The position numbers and the translations under genes were made by a program. From the NCBI GenBank assembly GCA_917880885.1, contig OU862919.1, positions 17,316,001 through 17,380,000 of the forward strand: DNA of 64,000 bases. The letters run 5' to 3'. Positions within the stretch are counted from its first letter, which is position 1. Every line of letters starts with the position of its first letter. This DNA is from Limnephilus marmoratus. Taxonomy: Eukaryota; Arthropoda; Insecta; Trichoptera; Limnephilidae. Shown here piece after piece: positions 41,936 to 52,659 of the stretch. Under the pieces are notes generated by a model that was not told the DNA's origin, searched no databases, and was given only the letters and a program-made list of their open reading frames with translations.

Positions 41936-44900
41936 TCCCCTCTCCCTAGGTCAGATAAACCTGCAGCGTTCCCGGGCCGCCACACTGGACATCATGCGGG
42001 TCATGTCTGACCTCCACATCGACATCCTGCTTATCCAGGAGCAGTACACCAGGTCAGGAAAGACACCAGTAAGTCATCCGGGTGTGGTGCTCGAGGTTGG
42101 CAACTCACCACAGGCGGGTGTCCTGGTCAACACCTCATTGATCAGTCCCCTCCTGCTGGTGGGCCTGTCGGACGAGTACCAAACCTGTGTATCCCTTAGA
42201 TTTGGCGAAACTGAGATTGTACTGATCTCGGTCTATTTTAAGTATGGGAACCCGGTTGGACCGCATATCTTGAGCTTGACACGCGCTCTGAACGTGCTTA
42301 AAGGTCGTAACGTAGTTATCGGAGGAGACTTTAACGCTCGCTCACCTTTATGGTTCGATTTTGATGCTAGACATAGAACGGAACGATCAGACGCCGTCGA
42401 GGACCTGATTGCGGCGCAAGGTCTGGTTGTACTAAATGAGCCTCACTCATTAAGCACATTTTCGAATACCAATGGTGAGAGCAACATAGATCTATCTCTC
42501 TGCTCTGGATCAGTTGCAGCCAAGATAATGCAATGGAAGGTACACGAATGCGCTATAGCCTCCGACCATAGGCTCATTACCTTCAAAGTGGGTGTCAATA
42601 AGACCGGAGCCCCAAGATCCTCCTGGAGCTTCAAAACCACAGAGGCGAACTGGGATAACTTTGGGGAAGCCCTACGCGATACTTTAAGGGGATTCCATGA
42701 CGTAGCGGCAAACGATCCGGATAATTTGGGGAACTTTTTTAACGCGGCTGTAGTATCAGCCGCAGAGTCCTCTCTGGGAAGAGTAAACCCAAAGAAGACT
42801 ATCAGGACGCCGTGGTGGTCGATAGAGCTGACTTCGCTCAAGGGGGCTTACAAGAGGGCCTGCAGGGCTTTTGGCGCTACCAGACGAGGCGGCTTGATGG
42901 AGGAGGAGATTGCTGCTCGGAGGGTGCGCGTCAGGGCTACTCGCAGTGCTTTCAAATTAGCCGTGCTCTCGGCGAAACGAGCTGAATGGCATAAGTGGGT
43001 TTCAGAAGTGGGTAACGCCAACCCGTGGGATGCCCACAGCGCTGTCGAAAAGACGGGTAAAGGCTCTGACCGGTATCTTTCTAGCGTAATATCAAATTTT
43101 GAGGGTAGGGATGTTGAGACTGTGGACGTGGCGACCACTCTCCAAACGCTTCTGGGCAAGCTAGTCCCATTAGAATCAGTCACTGGGGAAAGCGACCACC
43201 ACAAACAGGTCAGAATCCTGTCACGGCTTCCACCGAGAAACCTCGCCCAGGAGGATAGTATGAAAGTAACAAGATTAGAAGTTGAAAATATAATAAAGGG
43301 TTTGGGTCCTAAGAAGGCACCTGGGCACGATAGGCTCAATGGCGTGATAGCGAAGCAAGTCTGGGTCCACGCCAAAGAAGAACTTTTCCAGGTGATGGAG
43401 ACATGTTTGAGAAGAGGAGTTTTCCCTTCTGAATGGAAGAGGGGCGTGCTCAGGATTATACCAAAGGGGAACGGAAAACCGAAATCGGACGTGAAAGCCT
43501 ACCGTCCCATCACCTTGCTGCCTGTTCTAGGAAAAATCTTAGAAAAACTAATTAAGGAGAGGCTACGACGTACCTTGTCCCCCCCCCAGCCCGCTTCAAT
43601 TTGGTTTCGTCCCCGGTAAGTCCACGGAGCACGCCCTAACGTTTGCGCTCGAATGGGTGAAGGCTTGCACTAAGAAGTATGTTATTGCTATTTTCTTAGA
43701 TATCACAGGTGCATTCGATTATGCATCTTGGGCCATGATACTCATCAAACTGAAAAATAGGAAGTGTCCTCCTAGACTTTTTAAATCCTGTGAAAATTAC
43801 TTGAGTAAAAGAACAGTCATACTCTCCTTCGGTGACTTTTCCATTGAAAGGGAGGTTGACATGGGCTGCCCTCAGGGTTCCAACGTCGGTCCAGATTTCT
43901 GGAAGATTTTGTTTGATGACTCCTCCAGGTTGCCCTTGCCTGAAGGTTGTATCGCGGTCGATTTTGCTGATGATAAATTGTATCTGGTCTCGGGGAACAG
44001 CAGGAGAGAGATAGAAAGTAAGTCTGAGGAAGGTCTGAACATGTTCCTTCAATGGGGTGATAGAAACAAAATGACCTTCGCTCCCCAGAAGACCATGGGT
44101 CTCTTGATTAAGGGCTATCTCAGCAGAGAGAGAAACCCAACCATCAGAATGGGAGACACCAGAATCAAATTTGTTGAGACAGCTAAATACCTTGGAGTTA
44201 CTCTAGATCGATCGTCCTCGTTTCTTGCCCATGTTAAGGAAGTCTCCAGCAAGGCCCAGGCACTCTTTTTGAAGCTGAGGAGAATCTCCACATCTGAATG
44301 GGGTTTGAGAAGTCCGGCTCTCCGTTTGATATATAGGGGAGTGTACGTTACGCAAGTAGCGTACTGCGCCTCTGTGTGGGAGCACCGCCTGGATAATTCT
44401 CTAATACTCTCGGCGCTCAAAAGAGGCCAGCGAACTCCCTTGCTGGCACTTTCTGGTGCCTACAGAACGGTAGCTTCGGACGCATTACCCGTGCTGGCAG
44501 GTGTTCTGCCAATCGATTTAGAAATTAGGGAGGTGTTAACAAAGAAGAAGTTGACCAGGGGACTCCCTGCCACCCACCTCGGTGTTGTCATCACACCAAG
44601 TGGAGTCGGGACTCTCCCTGGGCTACTTAAACGAATGAGAGAGCTTACACTCAATGAGTGGCAATCTCGCTGGATTAGATCGAATATGGGAAGATGGACC
44701 TTCTCCTTCTTCCCATCAGTTAAGATCAGAATGGAAGGGGCGTACATCAACCTGGACCATCACATGGTCCAGCTACTGTCCGGGCATGGGGAGTTCAGGG
44801 GGAGACTGCATAGACTCTCCCTATCCCCCCATCCGAACTGCACCTGCGGAAGCACGGATCAGACTGCCGAGCACATTCTGTGGCATTGCGAGATCATGAC

Positions 44901-45054
44901 GGATGCCAGAGACGAATTACTGGATGGTTTGCAAGTGGTCACGAGGCCGGTTTGGAATTCCGATCTCGTATCGAACAAGGTTAATTTTGAGTGTCTGAAG
45001 AAGTTCACAAGAAGATGGGTTGAAAGATGGTCTGCTCTTAGAGTCGAAGATTAG
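41925..45054 (+). pseudogene. R1-clade LINE ORF2, endonuclease + reverse transcriptase, one frameshift
   Basis: The first frame (41925-43619) holds an APE-like endonuclease: INLQRSRAATLDIM, ILLIQEQY (catalytic Glu), VVIGGDFNARSPLW (about residue 132) and ASDHRLITF (about 214). The start of the RT follows, KKAPGHDRLNGV and YRPITLLPVLGKILEKLIKE. At a run of nine C (43579-43587) the frame shifts. Reading continues in another frame with FGFVPGKSTEHAL, AIFLDITGAFDYASW, MGCPQGSNVGPDFW, VDFADDKLYLVSG (the catalytic DD) and the thumb. A C-terminal zinc motif, CTCGSTDQTAEHILWHC (CXCX8HX4C), precedes the stop at 45054. All catalytic residues I can see are present. The frameshift lies in a homopolymer and could be a real mutation or a sequencing error. 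Confidence 0.87.
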
Positions 45055-45282
45055 TGTAAAATCAATAGATACCAGGTGTACTAGCTCCTGGACCCACTGA
45101 CTACGATTTGAACTTACCTTATTATTGTTTATGCCTTGTTTCTTACTATTATTCATATATGCCTGTTTAACCAGTTTTATGTACTAATTGCTGCCATACC
45201 TGCAACCTCTCACTGTCGCTACCATTCTGCACTGTACCATCAGTACTCACACTAGAACCAGTCATCGTGGTTTTTTTTTTTT

Positions 45283-46990
45283 TAGTTCACAGCACAAAGG
45301 CCGATCTCGGGTGTGACATGCAATTATACTCACCCATCGTTTAATATTTTATTTTATGCAATGGTTTTTCTTTTTATTCTTATATTATATTTATGTTGCA
45401 TTAATCACATCGGAATGGCTTCTTTCACTTGGGAGCCGTATGAAATCTACTCATACTAAAGATGCATTCATCACAAGTGAACGGTTTACTTGAGAACGCA
45501 AAAATAAATTTTTTGAAGATTTTTTACTATCTATTATCTCACGGCATCTATATTTTATTTGCTCTTTTCTCTTACTCTACAAGCATTGTCTATGGTCAAC
45601 TGATTTTATCTACGTTTTATGTAGAATTGAAATTTTTATATAAGGTTTTCAAGCGCTAACATAGAGATGACTTTCCTGATTCGTGGCACAGATCCATACC
45701 ACTGGAGAGAGTGCAGCAAAAAAAGACATTATAATGTTTTCCTGCTTGGGACTCTGCTGATAGTCGCTATACGGAGTATGCATACTGTACATGAAAGTGG
45801 ATTTATGCAGATCTGGAAATTTCTTACAGGTAGTTGCAGTACAAACATAGAGACGGTTTTCCAGTAGCGCGGCACAGATTCAAACCTCTAGGGAGAGGAC
45901 AGCAGTCAAGACATCGGAATGGTCTTCCCGCTAGGGACACATCCGAAAGTCGCCACCCTAAGTTGCATACATTACAATGAAGTGGTTCAAAACCAATTAT
46001 GTGTTTTATTTCTCTAACAGGAGGTTGCAGTAGATACATGCAAACGGTTTTCCGTTTAAGGCGCAGTTATAGAAAAACTTAAATTATGGTGCAGTGTACA
46101 CATTGGTATGGTTTTTCCCTTGTGAGAGGCCCTGGAGTGGCTCTAACAATATATGCATACCGAACATGAAAGTGGTTTGCTGAAAAAACCACGGATAAAA
46201 TTTTGTAAATTAGTAGTTGCAGTACAAACATGGAGACGGTTTTCCAGTAGCGCGACACAGATCCAACCTCTAGGGAGAGGACAGAAGTCATGACATTGGA
46301 ATTGTTTTCCAGCTTGGGACACTTCCGATAGTCGCCACATGGTCGAAGTTGCATACATTACATTGAAGTGGTTCATAACCAAAGATGTGATCTTTCTCTA
46401 ATAGGAGGTTGCAGTACAAACACGTAAACGGTTTCCCGTTTAAGGCGCAGATATACAACAATTTGAGTTATGTTGCTGTGCACACATAGGTATGGTCTTC
46501 CCGCGATTGGGATATTATCGAGTGGGCTATATAAAAGATGCATACTGATCATGAAAGTGGTTTGCTAAAAAACCACAGATAAATTTCTTGGTTATTGTTA
46601 ACTATCTATAAATTCGTATTATCTATATTTATTTGGCTATTTTCCACCAATGACATGTTCAGAATAATTATTGTCTATGGACAACGGGGCTTAGTCTATG
46701 GAATTTCTTAAAACTCTATGAGGACTTTATATATTGTCTATGGTAAAATGAGTAATTTATTATACTTTCTGGCACTCCAACACACAATGAAGCAAAGTAG
46801 ATCGCTTGAGGACTGTATTGTATCATGGCAATATCCCTGAATGTTGCCGTGTATTAGTCCGAAATTTAATCTAATCTTTAGGCATTAAAACAGTATTTTG
46901 TCTCGCACTAGCATAAAGTTCAATGACCTCTGATGCACTATGTAAAATTCTTTCGTACACTTTAGATATACCACACTTGAAATCGGTTTT
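45283..46990 (-). pseudogene. Decayed C2H2 zinc-finger array
   Basis: Reading the minus strand, linker-plus-finger starts recur about every 60-90 bp with frame changes and stops between them. From high to low coordinate: NGKPFTCLYCNL (46425), YEPLQCNVCN (46370), AGKQFQCHDFC (46300), TGKPSPCLYCNY (46235), SKPLSCSVCIYC (46170), REKPYQCVHCT (46115), NGKPFACIYCNL (46045), FEPLHCNVCN (45985), AGRPFRCLDC (45930), TGKPSLCLYCNYL (45850), KPFTCDEC (45490), KKPFRCD-CN (45430). The (T/N)GKP(F/Y)xCxxC pattern is that of Krueppel-type arrays. The HX3-5H halves are mostly eroded and no long frame survives. Zinc-finger proteins of this type are DNA-binding transcription factors. This one is dead. Whether it belonged to the host or to the transposon is open. 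Confidence 0.65.
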
Positions 46991-47059
46991 CATTGACACT
47001 TAAGCATTCCGTTATTGGCGTGCCGTAAAAATCGTTACCTCGGATCCTTCACTTATCTC

Positions 47060-47800
47060 CCCAAAAATCCAAAGCCAATTTCAGGTGTGGTATGCAACCA
47101 CTTTTTTCTTATTATTATTAAATATGTTTGTTGTTACTTCCTATAATGGGAAGAGGAGTATTCCCAATGCTTCCGGTTATCGTGAGGCAGTAAACACATG
47201 TTATTGGTCCCACCTGGCTTATCAAAATTTGAAAAACCGGTTTCATGTATGGAATGCACCCAAATTTCCTTCTTTATTCTTTAGGTTTATTAGTTATTAT
47301 TTGTTACTTCCTATAATGGGAAGAGGAGCATTCCCAATGCTTCCGGTTATCGTGAGGCAGTAAACACATGTTATTGGTCCCACCTGGCTTATCAAAATTT
47401 GAAAAACCGGTTTCATGTATGGAATGTACCCAAATTTCCTTCGTTATTCTTTAGGTTTATTAGTTATTATTTGTTACTTCCTATAATGGGAAGAGGAGCA
47501 TTTCCAACGCTTCCGGGTTCGTGAGGCAGTAAACACATGTTATTGGTCCCACCTGGCTTATCAAAATTTGAAAAACCGGTTTCATGTATGGAATGCACCC
47601 AAATTTCCTTCGTTATTCTTTAGGTTTATTAGTTATTATTTGTTACTTCCTATAATGGGAGGAGGAGCATTTCCAACGCTTCCGGGTTCGTGAGGCAGTA
47701 AACACGTGTTATTGGTCCCACCTGGCTTATCAAAATTTGAAAAACCGGTTTCATGTATGGAATGCACCCAAATTATCTTCGTTATTCTTTAGGTTTATTA
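47060..47800 (+). repeat. Four tandem 170-bp repeats with zinc-finger-like half motifs
   Basis: Units start at about 47140, 47310, 47480 and 47649 (spacing 170, 170 and 169 bp) with CCTATAATGGGAAGAGGAGC, then CAGTAAACACATGTTATTGG and GAAAAACCGGTTTCATGTAT. On the plus strand each unit contains EKPVSCMEC, a C2H2 linker-plus-CxxC look-alike. A unit of 170 bp is close to two 84-bp fingers. The array may be a late amplification of a two-finger piece, in the orientation opposite to the array at 45283-46990. Units are 90% or more alike, much less decayed than the neighbouring fingers. Confidence 0.75.
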
Positions 47801-47934
47801 GTTATTATTTTTGTTTTTTTATCGTTTTTCTTTTCTAATCGTTGTGTAACTGCAAGGTGTTGGATACCCTGTAACATGGCAGCGGAACACTTCTTTATAG
47901 CAATGTCACAGAGACGAGAACTGAACCATATAAT

Positions 47935-48310
47935 GTGTCTCGTCCTTATCCCCTCCATTGGGGGTGGCTTGTGACCCCGTCCCTGCATGTGGACACCGGA
48001 GTGAGGACGACCCGGAGCGATGTCTCATGGATGGCCCGCGCCTCCCCTGGGGGGAGGTGTGGGTCGTAAGGATGTCTCGCGCGAGTAAGGGGACCCTCCG
48101 CCCTGCCTCCGACAACCCGGCGCTGATCCTTCTTAGAGTCTTTGGGCGTTCTGCCACCCGCATCCGTTAGCAGTGTCGTCGATGCATCACCGAGAAGTTG
48201 GCTAAGGGGCGCGGAAACCGACCCTCGCGCTTGGCTTTCCTGAAAACATGCACCTCTCAACAGGACTGCCGGGCGTACCTGTGACACACTCGCTCCCTAC
48301 CAGCAACAAC
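47935..48310. other. GC-rich block of unknown nature
   Basis: A sharp rise in GC (CCCGTCCCTGCATGTGGACA, GGCCCGCGCCTCCCCTGGGG and so on) against an AT-rich background. Reading frames are open on both strands but mutually shadowing, with no recognisable motif. It could be the terminal region of a GC-rich LINE (the following 48540-48553 is A-rich, AAATAAAAAAAATT) or a captured CpG-rich host segment. It does not look like rRNA to me. Confidence 0.4.
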
Positions 48311-48764
48311 GTTAAAATTGAGTTATTATTTATGTACATTAAACAGTTTGAGTAGGCATATCGCCTACATGTAATTATTTTATTTTCCCCTCTGATTTTC
48401 CCCAATGAAAGAGGTAATGTATATATTTATATTTATTAGTTACTAACCTGTACATATAAAGCACTTGCATACTGCTCGTTAACACCGTATGCGGGGACAT
48501 TGGGGGTCTAGCTTTGTTCAAATTAAATGTAGAGACGTTCAAATAAAAAAAATTAGCTTCCTTGTGAGAGCCCTGAAGGAGTAACCATAAGTTACTTATA
48601 CCGGGGTGGGTATGCGGTTGGAAACCTCCAGTTAGTAGATGGGCACAAAAATTAAAACATCCACAATATGAAATTGAGTTTTATCATATTTATAAGAATT
48701 CAGAATTGGAACAGAGAACAACAAAAAAGACTTAAGAAAAAAATAAAATACCATAGTTACTCAG

Positions 48765-49295
48765 TCAAATTAATGTGACAGGTGAGCTTGATGATTTCCT
48801 CACAGTTTTTCAAAGTGGGGAATATGACTTGAGACGGATACTCTCATTTCTTGCTCCACATTGATCTTTGAGCGATATTTGTTCTCGATTACAGCTACAG
48901 CTTAAAATCCAGCTTCACATAAATATGATGTGGCAAACGGAATGAAAAATTTTAAAGCCGACGTTAAATTTGGATATTCATTTTGAATCGATCCCAAAAC
49001 TCCAGCAAATCGGTACTGGTGAATCTAGTTTTGAGGCTGTTGTCGCAAGAGAGTTCAATGAGACTCTCTTGCTCTTGTGTTGTGAATCCTGGCGGAGCTT
49101 GTGCACGGGAAGGATCTTGGATCCACGCAAATTATTCGACGAAAGTACTTCAAAAACCATTCGCTGAGCTTCGATAAGTGTTCCGTGAAAAGGGCCAACA
49201 GGTCTTGTGAGACAACCAGTTTATTAAATGCCGCATATTTATACAATTGCGGGAAGCTAGCTTGACTTAAGTAGAGGACATTACGAGCAAGCAGT
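48765..49295 (-). pseudogene. hAT transposase C-terminal (dimerisation) region, broken
   Basis: Minus strand, high to low: YKYAAFNKLVVSQDLLALFT, EHLSKLSEWFLKYF, then (after frame changes) LGSIQNEYPNLTSALKFFIP, FATSYLCEAGF, a TAA stop, AVAVIENKYRSKINVEQEMR, VSVSSHIPHFEKL. The block FATSYLCEAGF followed by IxNKYRxKxNVExxxRxxxS is the conserved end of ZBED5/SCAND3-like hAT transposases. The stop sits where the family usually has Ser. Upstream catalytic parts are missing, since only about 200 bp remain before the right TIR at 49492. The element was therefore internally deleted or interrupted. Confidence 0.75.
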
Positions 49296-49735
49296 CGCGG
49301 GCGGGTAAAGACGTGGGACGTGGGACGTGGGGTAGGGTATCAACGGTTTTCAAGCGCGTAGGTACTTTTCCTACATGTAGTTTCCTAGCATGTACCTATG
49401 TTTCGGATAATGATAGGGGATCGACTCACGGCGCCCCTCTTTACTTTCTACGGCGCACCAGGGCGCCGCGGCGCGCATTTTGGGAACCCCTGATATAGTG
49501 GTTTAAACAAAGTGATTTGATTTTCATTATATTATAATGATGCCACAAAGTATGTTTGCTAAGTTTGAAGAAGGATAAAAATAATGTTATGTGGTGGGTG
49601 TTATAATATTAAAAAGTTAAAAAAAAAAACAGATGAGTAAAACATTTAAAATTAAAATTCAATAAAAATGTAGAGTTGAGTTTACTGAGCGGGGACTACT
49701 TACATATTTGAATATTCAGGCTTAAAACAAAATAT

Positions 49736-50309
49736 CTGTAGCGGTATGGCAAAACTTGATATGTCCGATTTTTTGGCAAAATCAGATTATGGGCTTGATA
49801 TGTAATTTAGTAACATTTCTTCAAGTTGGCAGAAGTTGATATGTCTGTGGTGAAGTAAAAACCGTTCAAAATGAAATGGAATTATATGATATGTCCGCTG
49901 CGGTAGTTATTAGATACGGCAGAACTTGATATGTTACATATATAACGTAATAAATATTTTTTAATGTAAAATAAATAAACTTTGATTTGTTTTACTGTTT
50001 TAGAAAAAAAAACTAATTTCTTATTTTTATGCATTGCTTGATATGTCCATTTACTTTGTGTTTTTGGGTTAGCAAAACATGATATGTCTACTGTTTTGAA
50101 GACGATCATTAAAAAAAGGTGTTCACTAAACAATTAGCTAATACCGGTTAAACGATATTAATAATTTTCATTGCACATGTAATTTAGTAAGTTGAAAAAA
50201 ACATTGACTTAGAAAATTTCAAGAATTTAGGGGGCCTTTCAAACTTTCAAAATCCTCTACTGAAAAAATAGGCAAGATTGACATATCAAGTTTTGCCATA
50301 CCGCTACAG
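49736..50309. mobile_element. MITE with internal copies of its terminal motif, ATAT target
   Basis: Ends CTGTAGCGGTATGGCAAAAC and GTTTTGCCATACCGCTACAG are perfectly inverted. ATAT flanks both sides. The subterminal motif GCAAAACTTGATATGTC is repeated with variation about five times inside (49806-50090: GCAGAAGTTGATATGTC, GCAGAACTTGATATG, GCAAAACATGATATGTC). No coding capacity. Confidence 0.85.
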
Positions 50310-51880
50310 ATATAACTCTGACCCCGTCAGAGCGACCGCTGAAACATGGACACCCGCCTAACAAATATGTCCTGTTCGTTTGCTGGTTTCCCCTTTTTAA
50401 CGCTGCGCGCTGTTTCCATTGACACCATCGTTACTTTCATACACACAAATAAAGAAGATAATTACATAAAACATTACTAACATAATGTCATTTTATAGAT
50501 ACGTTTATATGGCTAACAGAGTATTTCTGTTCAGCTGAAATAACAAACTTTATTGTTAAGATTTAAGATTTTTGTGTTGTCAGAGGATTGGCATACTATT
50601 TTTTCATCCTTGGCCTTTTTTTAAATAATAAAAAAAAACATATTTTAAAATAATAAGATATATATATACATACATATTTTTTAAATAACCAGATTTTATT
50701 TGAGTCCCATTTGTCAAAATCGGAGTGTCACCCTAGTTGTTTTGAACTACCTTTGTTTCTTGGTGGGTATAGTAATTAAGGATTTGTTTTATGGTCTATA
50801 TTGTTACAAATTACCCATCTGGTCACCAATATAATATTGTTATTTCTTACTTTCCGCATATAATATTTTAGTGTTTTGGATGTAGTGTTTTGTATTTTAG
50901 TGATTTTTTTTGTATTTTAGTGATTTGTGTGTAAATGCACCACTCAAATTTATAAATTTAACCTCAATACAGGCTCCTAGTCCTAGTAAGGTTAATATTT
51001 TTGTATGTAAAAAAAAATAAGAACACATGTATGGTGAGAAATCTATATAAAAAAATAAAAATAAAAAATTATTTATTACGTACTTAATTGCGACATGCGT
51101 TGTGTTATTAAGAGGAATATAAACGCTACAAATATTTCGAATCTCATGCCTGCAAAATTTTAAAACCGAGCGTCTTTTTGCACAAGGGTAGTAAGCGAAA
51201 AAGTGGTTTTTATTTATCTTGTGCATAATTTTATAAGAACGAAAAAAAGTTAGAACATGGAAAACCTCAAAAATAGTCTTAGCCATAAAGGGGTATTTTT
51301 TAAAAATTGTTTCTTGTATTACTTCATAGTTAAGTCATGAAAAAACATTTTTTTTGTGGTTTAAGCTTATATTTTTTGTTACGTAAATAATAATTTTATT
51401 GTAATTCCAATACATAGAAAAGCTTACTAGCTAAAGCTTCGATTTATCCGTAGCATATTTTTTGATGTTCATACTGTAAGCCGATTCGTCGTAAAGATTA
51501 ATCAAAATAGGATTTCACGTATATATTCATCTCCAAATAAAGAAGTGTTAAGCCACCGCTACCCGAATTTCCACCGATTTCTTACATAGTATCTCCCCTA
51601 AACAAATCTCATCTTGAAGTTTTTAAGATCTTAAAAAAATATGTGTTATTTTTGAAGATAATATCTATACATTCCCCATGCCGAAACGCGAATTATATGA
51701 AATTCCCTAGATAGAAAAAAATCGTAAAGTATACTCCGAAAATCATTATTTTCAAGTCTGTTTCAGTTATTTTATAAGTTATGAGTACGAAAAAATTCAG
51801 TGTTTCATTAAATGATGTTTTTGATGCCCTTAAGAGATTTTTGCTCTATTTTAAACGAGTCGTGTTTTATTAAACACTAG
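50310..51880. other. No recognised gene
   Basis: AT-rich. A minus-strand frame of 129 codons (50897-51286) is compositionally biased (many F, I, K, N) with no motif I know and is probably chance. No repeat ends identified. Confidence 0.35.
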
Positions 51881-51882
51881 CA

Positions 51883-52165
51883 GATCCGGGCACACGTTGT
51901 TGTGGCTAACGGAACACAACGCCATTACCCAACCTTTATAAAATCCACACCACCCACTTGCCAGCTGCCCGCTGCCTGAATTGAATATTTGAATTTCTCG
52001 GCTCTTCTCTACTATAATAAGCATGTATTATACACATAAACCTTCCTCTTGAAACACTCTATCTATTGGTGAAAACCGCATGAAAATTCGTTGCGTAGTT
52101 TAAAAGATCTATGCGCACATACATTTTGAGCGACTTCATTTTATACTATGTAATGATGTTGATTT
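51883..52165 (-). mobile_element. Helitron-like element, minus orientation
   Basis: On the plus strand it begins ACTAGCAGATCCGGGCACAC, i.e. a CTAG(T) 3' end when reversed. It contains GGTGAAAACCGCATGAAAAT and GTTGCGTAGTTTAAAAGATC, blocks I know from insect Helitrons, and ends near ACTATGTAATGATG. About 280 bp, non-autonomous. Confidence 0.55.
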
Positions 52166-52655
52166 TCACAATTTTCGCATCGATTGTATCGCTTTAAATA
52201 TTAGCACGCTCCTCTAACATTCGTAATTACATATCTCTCCATCTTCTTCTTTTTGAGCGCGTTTACGGCGCCTTAAATGGTGCAACTTTCTACGTTTTTC
52301 GAAAATTCTGTTTAATATTCGATTATTCAGATCATGGTGCAAATGGTATGCTCACATTTACCCCAATGATAATCGATTCACAGGCACTATACCTGTGTAC
52401 AACTTATGTTAAAAAATGAGTAACATGACTTCACACCTCTAACGTCAACCAATCATCGAATTCAGTTTATATCAAAACAAATCAATAACTACAAAGCGCC
52501 GGTTGAATATTATTCATCATCATTACCTACATTATATATTCCTCGTTCAGGTAATATTATAATAATATGTATGTACGTAAAAACAAAGCACAGACACTGG
52601 TCAGCCGCATACAAACACAACAATGAAATAACCCTACAAATCAACTCTACCATCA
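52166..52655. other. No recognised feature
   Basis: Ordinary AT-rich sequence upstream of the GC-rich island. No motif to report. Confidence 0.3.
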
Positions 52656-52659
52656 AACT

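Larger units (their letters stand above)
40020..45282 (+). mobile_element. R1-clade non-LTR retrotransposon, nearly complete
   Basis: About 5.3 kb with two overlapping ORFs. A 5' UTR begins about 40020 (GGGTGCGGCTCGGTCGGC), after a (TAGATA)n stretch. ORF1 is at 40439-41935, ORF2 from 41925, with a 3' UTR from 45055 to about 45282 and no obvious poly-A. Gag-like zinc knuckles, an APE-type endonuclease, RT and a C-terminal CCHC in this order are the hallmark of the R1 clade. GC content is clearly higher than the surroundings. The only visible lesion is one frameshift in ORF2, so this is a young copy. No flanking 28S rDNA or telomeric repeat is present, so it is not at a classic R1 or TRAS/SART site. 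Insertion next to (TAGATA)n may hint at a microsatellite target. Confidence 0.85.
39866..49492. mobile_element. Interval bounded by hAT-type TIRs, 9.6 kb, composite
   Basis: The left end CAGGGGTTCCCAATCTTTTT and right end TTTTGGGAACCCCTG are inverted and of hAT type. Flanks TAATAGTG and ATATAGTG agree at 6 of 8 positions, compatible with an aged 8-bp duplication. Near the right end the minus strand encodes a hAT transposase C-terminus (48770-49290), which supports the superfamily. The large interior holds an R1-clade LINE, a zinc-finger relic, 170-bp repeats and a GC-rich block. It is therefore either a hAT with many later insertions or one that carries host DNA. Confidence 0.75.
39736..49534. 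repeat. Inverted 34-bp arms bracketing the hAT interval
   Basis: AATATAATGAAAATCAAATC and CACTTTGTTTAAACC at 39736-39769 are inverted at 49500-49534. With the adjacent hairpin at 39787-39845 (TGTTTCAATAACAACG/CGTTGTTATTGAAACA) they look like the two ends of a small fold-back MITE. The large hAT-bounded interval then inserted into it. Confidence 0.7.

Noticed and set aside
42443..43375. Long minus-strand frames opposite R1-clade ORF2 (132 and 175 codons)
   Set aside because: Antisense shadows of a GC-richer coding region, with no motif.
43657..45054. Second part of R1-clade ORF2 considered as an independent gene
   Set aside because: It has no proper start (GTG in mid-domain), and its RT motifs continue the domain begun before the C run. 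It is the frameshifted remainder of ORF2.
47935..48310. GC-rich block considered as ribosomal RNA
   Set aside because: I could not find conserved 18S, 5.8S or 28S segments in it on either strand.
50897..51286. 129-codon minus-strand frame
   Set aside because: Composition dominated by F, I, K, N and Y from AT-rich DNA, no recognisable motif or signal.
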